This document shows positions 10,484 through 23,705 of a DNA stretch of 64,000 bases, piece by piece. Positions within the stretch are counted from its first letter, which is position 1. Each line of letters begins with the position of its first letter. The position numbers and the translations under genes were made by a program. The DNA is taken from contig NW_027488579.1 of NCBI RefSeq assembly GCF_050948215.1, positions 1,054,001 to 1,118,000 on the forward strand, in the 5' to 3' direction. This DNA comes from Halictus rubicundus. Lineage: Eukaryota > Arthropoda > Insecta > Hymenoptera > Halictidae. The notes under the pieces were generated by a model that worked only from the letters and a program-made list of their open reading frames with translations, ran no database searches and was not told the DNA's origin.

Positions 10484-13400
10484 CTATCCTATCCTATCCT
10501 CTATCCTATCCTATCCTCTATAATATCGTATCCTGTATCCTATCCTCTATAATATCGTATCCTGTATCCTATCCTGTAATCTTTCCTATCCTATCATCAA
10601 TCCTATCCTATCCTCTATGGTCTCCTCTCCTCTATCCTATCCAATCCCCTATGTTATCCTCTATCCTATCTTATCCTCTATCCTATCCTATCCTCTATCC
10701 TATCCTATCCTCTATCCTATCGCATACTCTATGCTATCCAATCCTGTATCCTATCCTATCCTCTCTCCTATCCTATCCTCTATCCTATCCTATCCTCTAT
10801 CCTATCCTATCCTCTATCGTATCCTATACTCTATCCTATCCTATCCTCTATCCTATCATATCCTCTATCCTATCGTATCCTCTATCCCATCCTATCCTCT
10901 ATCCTATCCAATCCTTTATCCTCTCCTATCCTCTATCCTATCCTATCCTCTATAATATCGTATCCTCTATAATATCGTATCCTGTATCCTAGCCTATAGT
11001 CTGTCCTATCCTATCCTCTATCCTATCCTATCCTCTATCCTATCCTATCCTCTATCCTATCCTATCCTCTATCCTATCCTATCCTCTATCCTGTCCTATC
11101 CTCTATCCTATCCTATCCTCTATCCTATCCTATCCTCTATCCTATCCTATCCTCCATCCTATCCTATCCTCTAGCCTATAATATCCGCTATCCTATCCAA
11201 TCCTCTACCGTCTCCTATCCTGTATCCGATCCAATCCCCTATCCTCTATCCTATCCTCTATCGTATCGTATCCTCTATCCTATCCTGTCCTCTTTCCTAT
11301 CCTATCCTCAACCCTATCCTATCCTCAATTCTATCCTATACTCCATCCTATCATATCCGCTATCCTATCCTATCCTCTATCCTATAATATCCTCTATCCT
11401 ATCCCATCTTCTATCCTATCCTCTATCCTATCCTCTATCCTATCCTGCTCTATCCTATCCTATCCTCTATCCTATCCTATCCTCTATCCTATCTTATCCT
11501 CTATCCTATCCTATCCTCTATCCTATCCTATCCTCTATCCTATCCTATCCTGTATCCCATCCTATCCTCTATCCTATCCTATCCTCTATCCTATCCTATC
11601 CTCTATCCTATCCTATCCTCTGTCCTATCCTATCCTCTATCCTATCCTATCCTCTATCCTATCCTATCCTCTATCCTATCCTATCCTCTATAATATCGTA
11701 TCCTGTATCCTATCCTGTCCTCTTTCCTATCCTATCCTCACTCCTATCCTATCCTCTATCCTTTGGTATCCTCTATCCTATCCAATCCTATATCGTATCC
11801 TATCCTCTATCCTATCCTATCCTCTATCCTATCCTATCCTCTATCTTATCCTATCCTCTATCCTATCCTATCCTCTATCCTATCCTATCCTCTATCCTAT
11901 CCTATCCTCTATAATATCGTATCCTGTATCCTATCATGTAATCTTTCCTATCCTATCATCAATCCTATCCTATCCTCTATCCTATAATATCCTCTATCCT
12001 ATCCTATTCTCTATCCTATCCTCTATCGTATCCTATCCTCTATCCTATCCTATCCTCTATCTTCTCCTATCCTCTATGCTATCCAATCCCCTATGTTATC
12101 CACTATCCTATCCTATCCTCTATAATATCCTATCCTCTATCCTATCCTATCCTCTGTCCTATAATATCCTCTATCCTATCCTATCCTCTATCCTATCCTA
12201 TCCTCTATCCTATCCTATACTCTATCCTGTCCTATCCTCCATCCTATCCTATCCCCTATCCTATAACATCATCTATCCTATCCTATTCTCTATCCTATCC
12301 TATATTCTATCCTATCCTATCCTCAATTCTTGCCTATGCTCTATCATCTGCTCTATCCTCTCCTATCCTCAATCCTATCCTATCCTCTATCCGATCCTAT
12401 CCTCTATCCTATCCTATCCTCTATCCTATCCTATCCTCTATCCTATCCTATCCTCAATCCTATCCTATCCTGTATCCTATCCTATCAACTATCCTATCCT
12501 ATCCTATCAACTATCCTATCCTATCCTCTATCCTCTATCCTATCCTATCCTCTATCCTATCCTATCCTCTATCCTATCCTATCCTCTGTCCTATCCTATC
12601 CTCTGTCCTATCGTATCCTCTCTCCTATCCTATCCTCTATCCTATCCTATCCTCTATCCTATCCTATCCTCTATCCTATCCTATCCTCTATAATATCGTA
12701 TCCTCTATAATATCGTATCCAGTATACTATCCTGTCCTCTTTCCTATCCTATCCTCAATCCTATCCTATCCTCAATCCTATCCTATCCTCTATCCTTTGG
12801 TATCCTCTATCCTATCCAATCCTCTATCCTATTCTATCCTCTATCCTATCCTATCCTATCCTATATCCTATCCTATCCTCTATCCTATTATATCCTCTAT
12901 CCTATCCTATCCTCTATCCTATCCTATCCTCTATAATATCGTATCCTGTATCCTATCCTCTATAATATCGTATCCTGTATCCTATCCTGTAATCTTTCCT
13001 ATCCTATCATCAATCCTATCCTATCCTCTATGGTCTCCTCTCCTCTATCCTATCCAATCCCCTATGTTATCCTCTATCCTATCTTATCCTCTATCCTATC
13101 CTATCCTCTATCCTATCCTATCCTCTATCCTATCGCATACTCTATGCTATCCAATCCTGTATCCTATCCTATCCTCTCTCCTATCCTATCCTCTATCCTA
13201 TCCTATCCTCTATCCTATCCTATCCTCTATCGTATCCTATACTCTATCCTATCCTATCCTCTATCCTATCATATCCTCTATCCTATCGTATCCTCTATCC
13301 CATCCTATCCTCTATCCTATCCTATCCTTTATCCTCTCCTATCCTCTATCCTATCCTATCCTCTATAATATCGTATCCTCTATAATATCGTATCCTGTAT

Positions 13401-14488
13401 CCTAGCCTATAGTCTGTCCTATCCTATCCTCTATCCTATCCTATCCTCTATCCTATCCTATCCTCTATCCTATCCTATCCTCTATCCTATCCTATCCTCT
13501 ATCCTGTCCTATCCTCTATCCTATCCTATCCTCTATCCTATCCTATCCTCTATCCTATCCTATCCTCCATCCTATCCTATCCTCTAGCCTATAATATCCG
13601 CTATCCTATCCAATCCTCTACCGTCTCCTATCCTGTATCCGATCCAATCCCCTATCCTCTATCCTATCCTCTATCGTATCGTATCCTCTATCCTATCCTG
13701 TCCTCTTTCCTATCCTATCCTCAACCCTATCCTATCCTCAATTCTATCCTATACTCCATCCTATCATATCCGCTATCCTATCCTATCCTCTATCCTATAA
13801 TATCCTCTATCCTATCCAATCTTCTATCCTATCCTCTATCCTATCCTCTATCCTATCCTGCTCTATCCTATCCTATCCTCTATCCTATCCTATCCTCTAT
13901 CCTATCTTATCCTCTATCCTATCCTATCCTCTATCCTATCCTATCCTCTATCCTATCCTATCCTGTATCCCATCCTATCCTCTATCCTATCCTATCCTCT
14001 ATCCTATCCTATCCTCTATCCTATCCTATCCTCTGTCCTATCCTATCCTCTATCCTATCCTATCCTCTATCCTATCCTATCCTCTATCCTATCCTATCCT
14101 CTATAATATCGTATCCTGTATCCTATCCTGTCCTCTTTCCTATCCTATCCTCACTCCTATCCTATCCTCTACCCTTTGGTATCCTCTATCCTATCCAATC
14201 CTATATCGTATCCTATCCTCTATCCTATCCTATCCTCTATCCTATCCTATCCTCTATCCTATCCTATCCTCTATCCTATCCTATCCTCTATCCTATCCTA
14301 TCCTCTATCCTATCCTATCCTCTATCCTATCCTATCCTCTATAATATCGTATCCTGTATCCTATCATGTAATCTTTCCTATCCTATCATCAATCCTATCC
14401 TATCCTCTATCCTATAATATCCTCTATCCTATCCTATCCTCTATCCTATCCAATCCTCTACCGTCTCCTATCCTGTATCCGATCCAAT
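9663..14488. repeat. Higher-order repeat with 2413-bp spacing (two copies)
   Basis: Marker units recur at +2413: 9663/12076, 9920/12333, 10384/12797, 10617/13030 and 11763/14176. Copy 1 runs to about 12,075 and copy 2 to about 14,488. Near 12,000 copy 1 lacks about 75 bp containing the CTACCGTCTCC/GTATCCGATCC module that copy 2 retains. Substitutions are rare, for example CCAATCCTTTATCC near 10,908 against CCTATCCTTTATCC in copy 2. Confidence 0.85.
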
Positions 14489-15045
14489 CCCCTATCCTCT
14501 ATCCTATCCTATTCTCTATCGTATCCTCTATCGTATCCTATCCTCTATCCTATCCTATCCTCTATCTTCTCCTATCCTCTATCCTATCCTATCCTCAACC
14601 CTATCCTCTCCTCTATCCTATCCAATCCTCTACCGTCTCCTATCCAATCCTCTATCCTATCCTCTATCCTATCCTCTATCCTATCCTATCCTCTATCAGT
14701 ATCCTATCCTCTATCCTATCCTATCCTCTATCCTATCCTATCCTCTGTCCTATCCTATCCTCTATCCTATCCTATCCTCTATCCTATCCTATCCTCTATC
14801 CTATCCTATCCTCTATCCTAACCTATCCTCTATAATATCGTATCCTCTATAATATCGTATCCTCTATAATATCCGATCCTGTATCCTATCCTGTCCTCTT
14901 TCCTATCCTATCCTCAATCCTATCCTATCCTCTATCCTTTGGTATCCTCTATCCTATCCAATCATCTATCCTATCCTATCCTCTATCCTATCCTATCCTC
15001 TATCCTATCCTATCCTATATCCTATCCTATCCTCTATCCTATCCT
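12010..15045. repeat. 3674-bp-spaced higher-order repeat, copy 1
   Basis: About 3.04 kb that recurs at 15,684-18,719 with constant 3674-bp spacing: 12076/15750, 12797/16471, 13030/16704, 14176/17850 and 14939/18613. Identity ends near 15,045, where this copy jumps through CCTGCTCTATCC into sequence resembling 13,865-14,175. Confidence 0.9.
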
Positions 15046-15683
15046 GCTCTATCCTATCCTATCCTCTATCCTATCCTATCCTCTATCCTATCTTATCCTC
15101 TATCCTATCCTATCCTCTATCCTATCCTATCCTCTATCCTATCCTATCCTGTATCCCATCCTATCCTCTATCCTATCCTATCCTCTATCCTATCCTATCC
15201 TCTATCCTATCCTATCCTCTGTCCTATCCTATCCTCTATCCTATCCTATCCTCTATCCTATCCTATCCTCTATCCTATCCTATCCTCTATAATATCGTAT
15301 CCTGTATCCTATCCTGTCCTCTTTCCTATCCTATCCTCACTCCTATCCTATCCTCTATCCTTTGGTATCCTCTATCCTATCCAATCCTATATCGTATCCT
15401 ATCCTCTATCCTATCCTATCCTCTATCCTATCCTATCCTCTATCCTATCCTATCCTCTATCCTATCCTATCCTCTATCCTATCCTATCCTCTATCCTATC
15501 CTATCCTCTATAATATCGTATCCTGTATCCTATCATGTAATCTTTCCTATCCTATCATCAATCCTATCCTATCCTCTATCCTATAATATCCTCTATCCTA
15601 TCCTATCCTCTATCCTATCCAATCCTCTACCGTCTCCTATCCTGTATCCGATCCAATCCCCTATCCTCTATCCTATCCTATTC

Positions 15684-18600
15684 TCTATCCTATCCTCTAT
15701 CGTATCCTATCCTCTATCCTATCCTATCCTCTATCTTCTCCTATCCTCTATGCTATCCAATCCCCTATGTTATCCACTATCCTATCCTATCCTCTATAAT
15801 ATCCTATCCTCTATCCTATCCTATCCTCTGTCCTATAATATCCTCTATCCTATCCTATCCTCTATCCTATCCTATCCTCTATCCTATCCTATACTCTATC
15901 CTGTCCTATCCTCCATCCTATCCTATCCCCTATCCTATAACATCATCTATCCTATCCTATTCTCTATCCTATCCTATATTCTATCCTATCCTATCCTCAA
16001 TTCTTGCCTATGCTCTATCATCTGCTCTATCCTCTCCTATCCTCAATCCTATCCTATCCTCTATCCGATCCTATCCTCTATCCTATCCTATCCTCTATCC
16101 TATCCTATCCTCTATCCTATCCTATCCTCAATCCTATCCTATCCTGTATCCTATCCTATCAACTATCCTATCCTATCCTATCAACTATCCTATCCTATCC
16201 TCTATCCTCTATCCTATCCTATCCTCTATCCTATCCTATCCTCTATCCTATCCTATCCTCTGTCCTATCCTATCCTCTGTCCTATCGTATCCTCTCTCCT
16301 ATCCTATCCTCTATCCTATCCTATCCTCTATCCTATCCTATCCTCTATCCTATCCTATCCTCTATAATATCGTATCCTCTATAATATCGTATCCAGTATA
16401 CTATCCTGTCCTCTTTCCTATCCTATCCTCAATCCTATCCTATCCTCAATCCTATCCTATCCTCTATCCTTTGGTATCCTCTATGCTATCCAATCCTCTA
16501 TCCTATTCTATCCTCTATCCTATCCTATCCTATCCTATATCCTATCCTATCCTCTATCCTATTATATCCTCTATCCTATCCTATCCTCTATCCTATCCTA
16601 TCCTCTATAATATCGTATCCTGTATCCTATCCTCTATAATATCGTATCCTGTATCCTATCCTGTAATCTTTCCTATCCTATCATCAATCCTATCCTATCC
16701 TCTATGGTCTCCTCTCCTCTATCCTATCCAATCCCCTATGTTATCCTCTATCCTATCTTATCCTCTATCCTATCCTATCCTCTATCCTATCCTATCCTCT
16801 ATCCTATCGCATACTCTATGCTATCCAATCCTGTATCCTATCCTATCCTCTCTCCTATCCTATCCTCTATCCTATCCTATCCTCTATCCTATCCTATCCT
16901 CTATCGTATCCTATACTCTATCCTATCCTATCCTCTATCCTATCATATCCTCTATCCTATCGTATCCTCTATCCCATCCTATCCTCTATCCTATCCTATC
17001 CTTTATCCTCTCCTATCCTCTATCCTATCCTATCCTCTATAATATCGTATCCTCTATAATATCGTATCCTGTATCCTAGCCTATAGTCTGTCCTATCCTA
17101 TCCTCTATCCTATCCTATCCTCTATCCTATCCTATCCTCTATCCTATCCTATCCTCTATCCTATCCTATCCTCTATCCTGTCCTATCCTCTATCCTATCC
17201 TATCCTCTATCCTATCCTATCCTCTATCCTATCTTATCCTCCATCCTATCCTATCCTCTAGCCTATAATATCCGCTATCCTATCCAATCCTCTACCGTCT
17301 CCTATCCTGTATCCGATCCAATCCCCTATCCTCTATCCTATCCTCTATCGTATCGTATCCTCTATCCTATCCTGTCCTCTTTCCTATCCTATCCTCAACC
17401 CTATCCTATCCTCAATTCTATCCTATACTCCATCCTATCATATCCGCTATCCTATCCTATCCTCTATCCTATAATATCCTCTATCCTATCCAATCTTCTA
17501 TCCTATCCTCTATCCTATCCTCTATCCTATCCTGCTCTATCCTATCCTATCCTCTATCCTATCCTATCCTCTATCCTATCTTATCCTCTATCCTATCCTA
17601 TCCTCTATCCTATCCTATCCTCTATCCTATCCTATCCTGTATCCCATCCTATCCTCTATCCTATCCTATCCTCTATCCTATCCTATCCTCTATCCTATCC
17701 TATCCTCTGTCCTATCCTATCCTCTATCCTATCCTATCCTCTATCCTATCCTATCCTCTATCCTATCCTATCCTCTATAATATCGTATCCTGTATCCTAT
17801 CCTGTCCTCTTTCCTATCCTATCCTCACTCCTATCCTATCCTCTACCCTTTGGTATCCTCTATCCTATCCAATCCTATATCGTATCCTATCCTCTATCCT
17901 ATCCTATCCTCTATCCTATCCTATCCTCTATCCTATCCTATCCTCTATCCTATCCTATCCTCTATCCTATCCTATCCTCTATCCTATCCTATCCTCTATC
18001 CTATCCTATCCTCTATAATATCGTATCCTGTATCCTATCATGTAATCTTTCCTATCCTATCATCAATCCTATCCTATCCTCTATCCTATAATATCCTCTA
18101 TCCTATCCTATCCTCTATCCTATCCAATCCTCTACCGTCTCCTATCCTGTATCCGATCCAATCCCCTATCCTCTATCCTATCCTATTCTCTATCGTATCC
18201 TCTATCGTATCCTATCCTCTATCCTATCCTATCCTCTATCTTCTCCTATCCTCTATCCTATCCTATCCTCAACCCTATCCTCTCCTCTATCCTATCCAAT
18301 CCTCTACCGTCTCCTATCCAATCCTCTATCCTATCCTCTATCCTATCCTCTATCCTATCCTATCCTCTATCAGTATCCTATCCTCTATCCTATCCTATCC
18401 TCTATCCTATCCTATCCTCTGTCCTATCCTATCCTCTATCCTATCCTATCCTCTATCCTATCCTATCCTCTATCCTATCCTATCCTCTATCCTAACCTAT
18501 CCTCTATAATATCGTATCCTCTATAATATCGTATCCTCTATAATATCGGATCCTGTATCCTATCCTGTCCTCTTTCCTATCCTATCCTCAATCCTATCCT

Positions 18601-18719
18601 ATCCTCTATCCTTTGGTATCCTCTATCCTATCCAATCATCTATCCTATCCTATCCTCTATCCTATCCTATCCTCTATCCTATCCTATCCTATATCCTATC
18701 CTATCCTCTATCCTATCCT
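15684..18719. repeat. 3674-bp-spaced higher-order repeat, copy 2
   Basis: Near-identical to 12,010-15,045. I found only a few single-base differences by eye: CTATCCTATCC versus CTATGCTATCC near 16,483, a C-to-T near 17,234, and C versus G at 14,874/18,548. Such similarity in fast-evolving short repeats points to a recent segmental duplication, or to an assembly artefact. Confidence 0.9.
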
Positions 18720-20380
18720 ATCCTCTATCCTATCCTATCCTCTATCCTATCCTATCCTCTATAATATCATATCCTCTATAATATCGTATCCTGTATCCTA
18801 TCCTGTCCTCTTTCCTATCCTATCATCAATCCTATCCTATCCTCTATCCTATCCAATCCCCTATGTTATCCCCTATCCTATCCTCTATAATATCGTATCC
18901 TCTATCATATCCTATCCTCTTTCCTATAATATCATCTATCCTATCCTATCCTCTATCCTATCCTATCCTCTATCCTAACATATCCTCTATCCTATCCTAT
19001 CCTCTATCCGTATCCTATCCGCTATCCTATCCTATCCTCTATCCTATAATATCCTCTATCCTATCCAATCCTCTATCCTATCCTCTATCCTATCCTATCC
19101 TTTATCCTATCCTATCCTCTATCCTATCCTATCCTCTATAATATCGTATTCTCTATAATATCGTATCCTGTATCCTATCCTATCCTCTGTCCTATCCTAT
19201 CCTCTATCCTATCCTATCCTCTATCCTATCCTATCCTCTATCCTATCCTATCCTCTATCCTGTCCTATCCTCTATCCTATCCTATCCTCTATCGTATCCA
19301 ATCCTCTATCCTATCCTATCCTATCCTATCCTATATCCTATCCTATCCTCTATCCTATCCTATCCTCTATAATATCGTATCCTCTATAATATCGTATCCT
19401 GTATCCTATCCTGTAATCTTTCCTATCCTATCATTAATCCTATCCTATCCTCTATCGTCTCCTATCCTCTATCCTATCCAATCCCCTATGTTATCCTCTA
19501 TCCTATCTTATCCTCTATCCTATCCTATCCTCCATCCTATCCTATCCTCTATCCTATAATATCCTCTATCCTATCCAATCCTCTACCGTCTCCTATCCTG
19601 AATCCGATCCAATCTCCTATCCTCTATCCTATCCTCCATCGTATCCTATCCTCTATCCTATTATATCCTCTATCTTCTCCTATCCTCTATCCTATCCTAT
19701 CCTCAATTCTATCGTATACTCCATACTATCCTATCCGCTATCCTATCCTATCCTCTATCCTATCAAATCCTCTATACTATCCTATCCTCTATCCTATCCT
19801 ATCCTCTATCCTATCCTATCCTCCATCCTATTCTATCCTCTATCCTATAATATCCTCTATCCTATCCTATTCTCTATCCTATAATATCCTCTATCCTATC
19901 CAATCCTCTATCCTATCCTCTATCCTATCCTCTATCCTATCCTATCCTTTATCCTATCCTATCCTCTATCCTATCCTATCCTCTATCCTATCCTATCCTC
20001 CATCCTATTCTATCCTCTATCCTATAATATCCTCTATCCTATCCTATTCTCTATCCTATAATATCCTCTATCCTATCCAATCCTCTATCCATTCCTCTAT
20101 CCTATCCTCTATCCTATCCTATCCTTTATCCTATCCTATCCTCTATCCTATCCTATCCTCTATAATATCGTATCCTCTATAATATCGTATCCTGTATCCT
20201 ATCTTATCCTCTGTCCTATCCTATCCTCTATCCTATCCTATCCTCTATCCTATCCTATCCTCTATCCTGTCCTTTCCTCTATCCTATCCTATCCTCTATC
20301 CTATCCTATCCTCTGTCCTATCCTATCCTATATCCTATCCTATCCTCTATCCTATCCTATCCTCTATCCTATCCTATCCT

Positions 20381-20469
20381 CTATCCTATCCTATCCTATC
20401 CTATCCTATCCTATCCTATCCTATCCTATCCTATCCTATCCTATCCTATCCTATCCTATCCTATCCTAT
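20381..20469. repeat. Longest pure CTATC pentamer run (89 bp, about 18 copies)
   Basis: Uninterrupted CTATC repeats without the CTCTATC spacer that defines the 17-mer. It is the longest such run I found in the window and ends at the CTATATCC variant. It represents a local microsatellite expansion or a remnant of the ancestral pentamer state. Confidence 0.95.
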
Positions 20470-20971
20470 ATCCTATCCTATCCTCTATCCTATCCTATCC
20501 TCTATCCTATCCTATCCTCTATCCTATCCTATCCTCTATCCTATAATATCCTCTATCCTATAATATCCTCTATCCTATCCAATTCTCTATCCTATCCTCT
20601 ATCCTATCCTCTATCCTATCCTATCCTCTATCCGTATCCTATCCGCTATCCTATCCTATCCTCTATCCTATAATATCCTCTATCCTATCCTATCCTCTAT
20701 CCTATCCTCTATCCTATCCTATCCTTTATCCTATCCTATCCTCTATCCTATCCTATCCTCTATAATATCGTATTCTCTATAATATCGTATCCTGTATCCT
20801 ATCCTATCCTCTGTCCTATCCTATCCTCTATCCTATCCTATCCTCTATCCTATCCTATCCTCTATCCTATCCTATCCTCTATCCTGTCCTATCCTCTATC
20901 CTATCCTATCCTCTATCCTATCCAATCCTCTATCCTATCCTATCCTATCCTATCCTATATCCTATCCTATC

Positions 20972-21124
20972 CTCTATCCTATCCTATCCTCTATCCTATC
21001 CTATCCTCTATCCTATCCTATCCTCTATCCTATCCTATCCTCTATCCTATCCTATCCTCTATCCTATCCTATCCTCTATCCTATCCTATCCTCTATCCTA
21101 TCCTATCCTCTATCCTATCCTATC
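20972..21124. repeat. Nine perfect consecutive 17-bp units (type stretch)
   Basis: Exactly nine identical copies of CTCTATCCTATCCTATC in a row (153 bp), ending at the CTCTATAATATCG variant. It is a good reference for the consensus: per unit C7 T7 A3 G0; on the minus strand GATAGGATAGGATAGAG. Confidence 0.95.
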
Positions 21125-21610
21125 CTCTATAATATCGTATCCTCTATAATATCGTATCCTGTATCCTATCCTGTAATCTTTCCTATCCTATCATTAATCC
21201 TATCCTATCCTCTATCGTCTCCTATCCTCTATCCTATCCAATCCCCTATGTTATCCTCTATCCTATCTTATCCTCTATCCTATCCTATCCTCCATCCTAT
21301 CCTATCCTCTATCCTATAATATCCTCTATCCTATCCAATCCTCTACCGTCTCCTATCCTGTATCCGATCCAATCCCCTATCCTCTATCCTATCCTCCATC
21401 GTATCGTATCCTCTATCCTATTATATCCTCTATCTTCTCCTATCCTCTATCCTATCCTATCCTCAACCCTATCCTATCCTCAATTCTATCCTATACTCCA
21501 TCCTATCCTATCCGCTATCCTATCCTATCCTCTATCCTATAATATCATCTATCCTATCCAATCCTCTATCCTATCCTCTATCCTATCCTATCCTCTATCC
21601 TATCCTATCC

Positions 21611-23705
21611 TCTATAATATCGTATTCTCTATAATATCGTATCCTGTATCCTATCCTATCCTATATCCTATCCTATACTCTATCCTATCCTATCCTCTAT
21701 CCTATCCTATCCTATCCTCTATCCTATCCTATCCTCTATCCTATCCTATCCTCTATCCTATCCTATCCTCTATCCTATCCTATCCTCTATCCTATCCTAT
21801 CCTCTATAATATCGTATCCTGTATCCTATCCTGTAATCTTTCCTATCCTATCATTAATCCTATCCTATCCTCTATCGTCTCCTATCCTCTATCCTATCCA
21901 ATCCCCTATGTTATCCTCTATCCTATCTTATCCTCTATCCTATCCTATCCTCCATCCTATCCTATCCTCTATCCTATAATATCCTCTATCCTATCCAATC
22001 CTCTACCGTCTCCTATCCTGTATCCGATCCAATTCCCTATCCTCTATCCTATCCTATTCTCTATCCTATCCTCCATCGTATCCTATCCTCTATCTTCTCC
22101 TATCCTCTATCCTATCCTATCCTCAACCCTATCCTATCCTCAATTCTATCGTATACTCCATACTATCCTATCCGCTATCCTATCCTATCCTCTATCCTAT
22201 CCAATCCTCTATACTATCCTATCCTCTATCCTATCCTATCCTCTATCCTATCCTATCCTCCATCCTATTCTATCCTCTATCCTATAATATCCTCCATCCT
22301 ATCCTATTCTCTATCCTATAATATCCTCTATCCTATCCAATCCTCTATCCTATCCTCTATCCTATCCTCTATCCTATCCTATCCTTTATCCTATCCTATC
22401 CTCTATCCTATCCTATCCTCTATAATATCGTATTCTCTATAATATCGTATCCTGTATCCTATCCTACCCTCTGTCCTATCCTATCCTCTATCCTATCCTA
22501 TCCTCTATCCTATCCTATCCTCTATCCTATCCTATCCTCTATCCTGTCCTTTCCTCTATCCTATCCTATCCTCTATCCTATCCTATCCTCTATCCTATCC
22601 TATCCTATCCTATCCTATATCCTATCCTATCCTCTATCCTATCCTATCCTCTATCCTATCCTATCCTCTATCCTATCCTATCCTCTATCCTATCCTATCC
22701 TCTGTCCTATCCTATCCTCTATCCTATCCAATCCTCTATCCTATCCTATCCTCTATCCTATCCTATCCTCTATGCTATACTATCCTATATCCTATCCTAT
22801 CCTCTATCCTATCCTATCCTCTATCCTATCCTATCCTCTATCCTATCCTGTCCTCTTTCCTATCCTATCCTCTATCCTATCCTATCCTCTATCCTATCCT
22901 ATCCTATATCCTATCCTATCCTCTATCCTATCCAATCCTCTATCCTATCCTATCCTCTATCCTATACTATCCTCTATCCTATCCTATCCTCTATCCTATC
23001 CTATCCTCTATCCTATCCAATCCTCTATACTATCCTATCCTCTATCCTATCCTATCCTCTATCCTATCCAATCCTCTATACTATCCTATCCTCTATCCTA
23101 TCCTATCCTCTATCCTATCCTATCCTCCATCCTATTCTATCCTCTATCCTATAATATCCTCCATCCTATCCTATTCTCTATCCTATAATATCCTCTATCC
23201 TATCCAATCCTCTATCCTATCCTCTATCCTATCCTCTATCCTATCCTATCCTTTATCCTATCCTATCCTCTATCCTATCCTATCCTCTATAATATCGTAT
23301 TCTCTATAATATCGTATCCTGTATCCTATCCTACCCTCTGTCCTATCCTATCCTCTATCCTATCCTATCCTCTATCCTATCCTATCCTCTATCCTATCCT
23401 ATCCTCTATCCTGTCCTTTCCTCTATCCTATCCTATCCTCTATCCTATCCTATCCTCTATCCTATCCTATCCTATCCTATATCCTATCCTATCCTCTATC
23501 CTATCCTATCCTCTATCCTATCCTATCCTCTATCCTATCCTATCCTCTATCCTATCCTATCCTCTGTCCTATCCTATCCTCTATCCTATCCAATCCTCTA
23601 TCCTATAATATCCTCTATCCTATCCAATCCTCTATCCTATCCTCTATCCTATCCTCTATCCTATCCTATCCTTTATCCTATCCTATCCTCTATCCTATCC
23701 TATCC
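21611..23705. repeat. About 2.1-kb higher-order repeat, copy 1
   Basis: Starts at the TCTATAATATCGTATTC unit and recurs from 23,706. Offsets shift along the copy: 2095 at the start, 2112 at the CATTAATCC marker (21,853/23,965) and at CTGTCCTTTCC (22,544/24,656), then 2107 at CTATGCTATAC (about 22,772/24,879). The steps of +17 and -5 match one unit and one pentamer. A related sub-copy with 867-bp spacing lies inside (22,544/23,411). Confidence 0.8.

Larger units (their letters stand above)
2883..19007. repeat. 17-bp satellite, domain 1 (variant-rich, higher-order)
   Basis: Tandem 17-mers in which many units carry fixed substitutions that recur in blocks. Diagnostic variants are CTTTGGTATCC (for example 3137, 3780, 5855, 7251, 8428, 9411, 10382, 11761, 12795, 14174, 15360, 16469, 17848, 18611) and CCTATGCTCTATCATCTGC (2947, 3311, 3471, 7915, 8949, 9920, 12333, 16007; slightly altered at 4801 and 5199). 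Others are paired CTATAATATCGTATCC units and CTACCGTCTCC followed by GTATCCGATCC. These variants define higher-order repeats annotated separately. No gene lies in this stretch. Open frames such as 7253-8632 are the periodic peptide and start at TTG in the CTTTGGTATCC variant. Confidence 0.95.

Noticed and set aside
20381..20469. Telomere
   Set aside because: The motif is ATAGG rather than a known telomere unit, it is interrupted and interstitial, and no terminal structure is visible.
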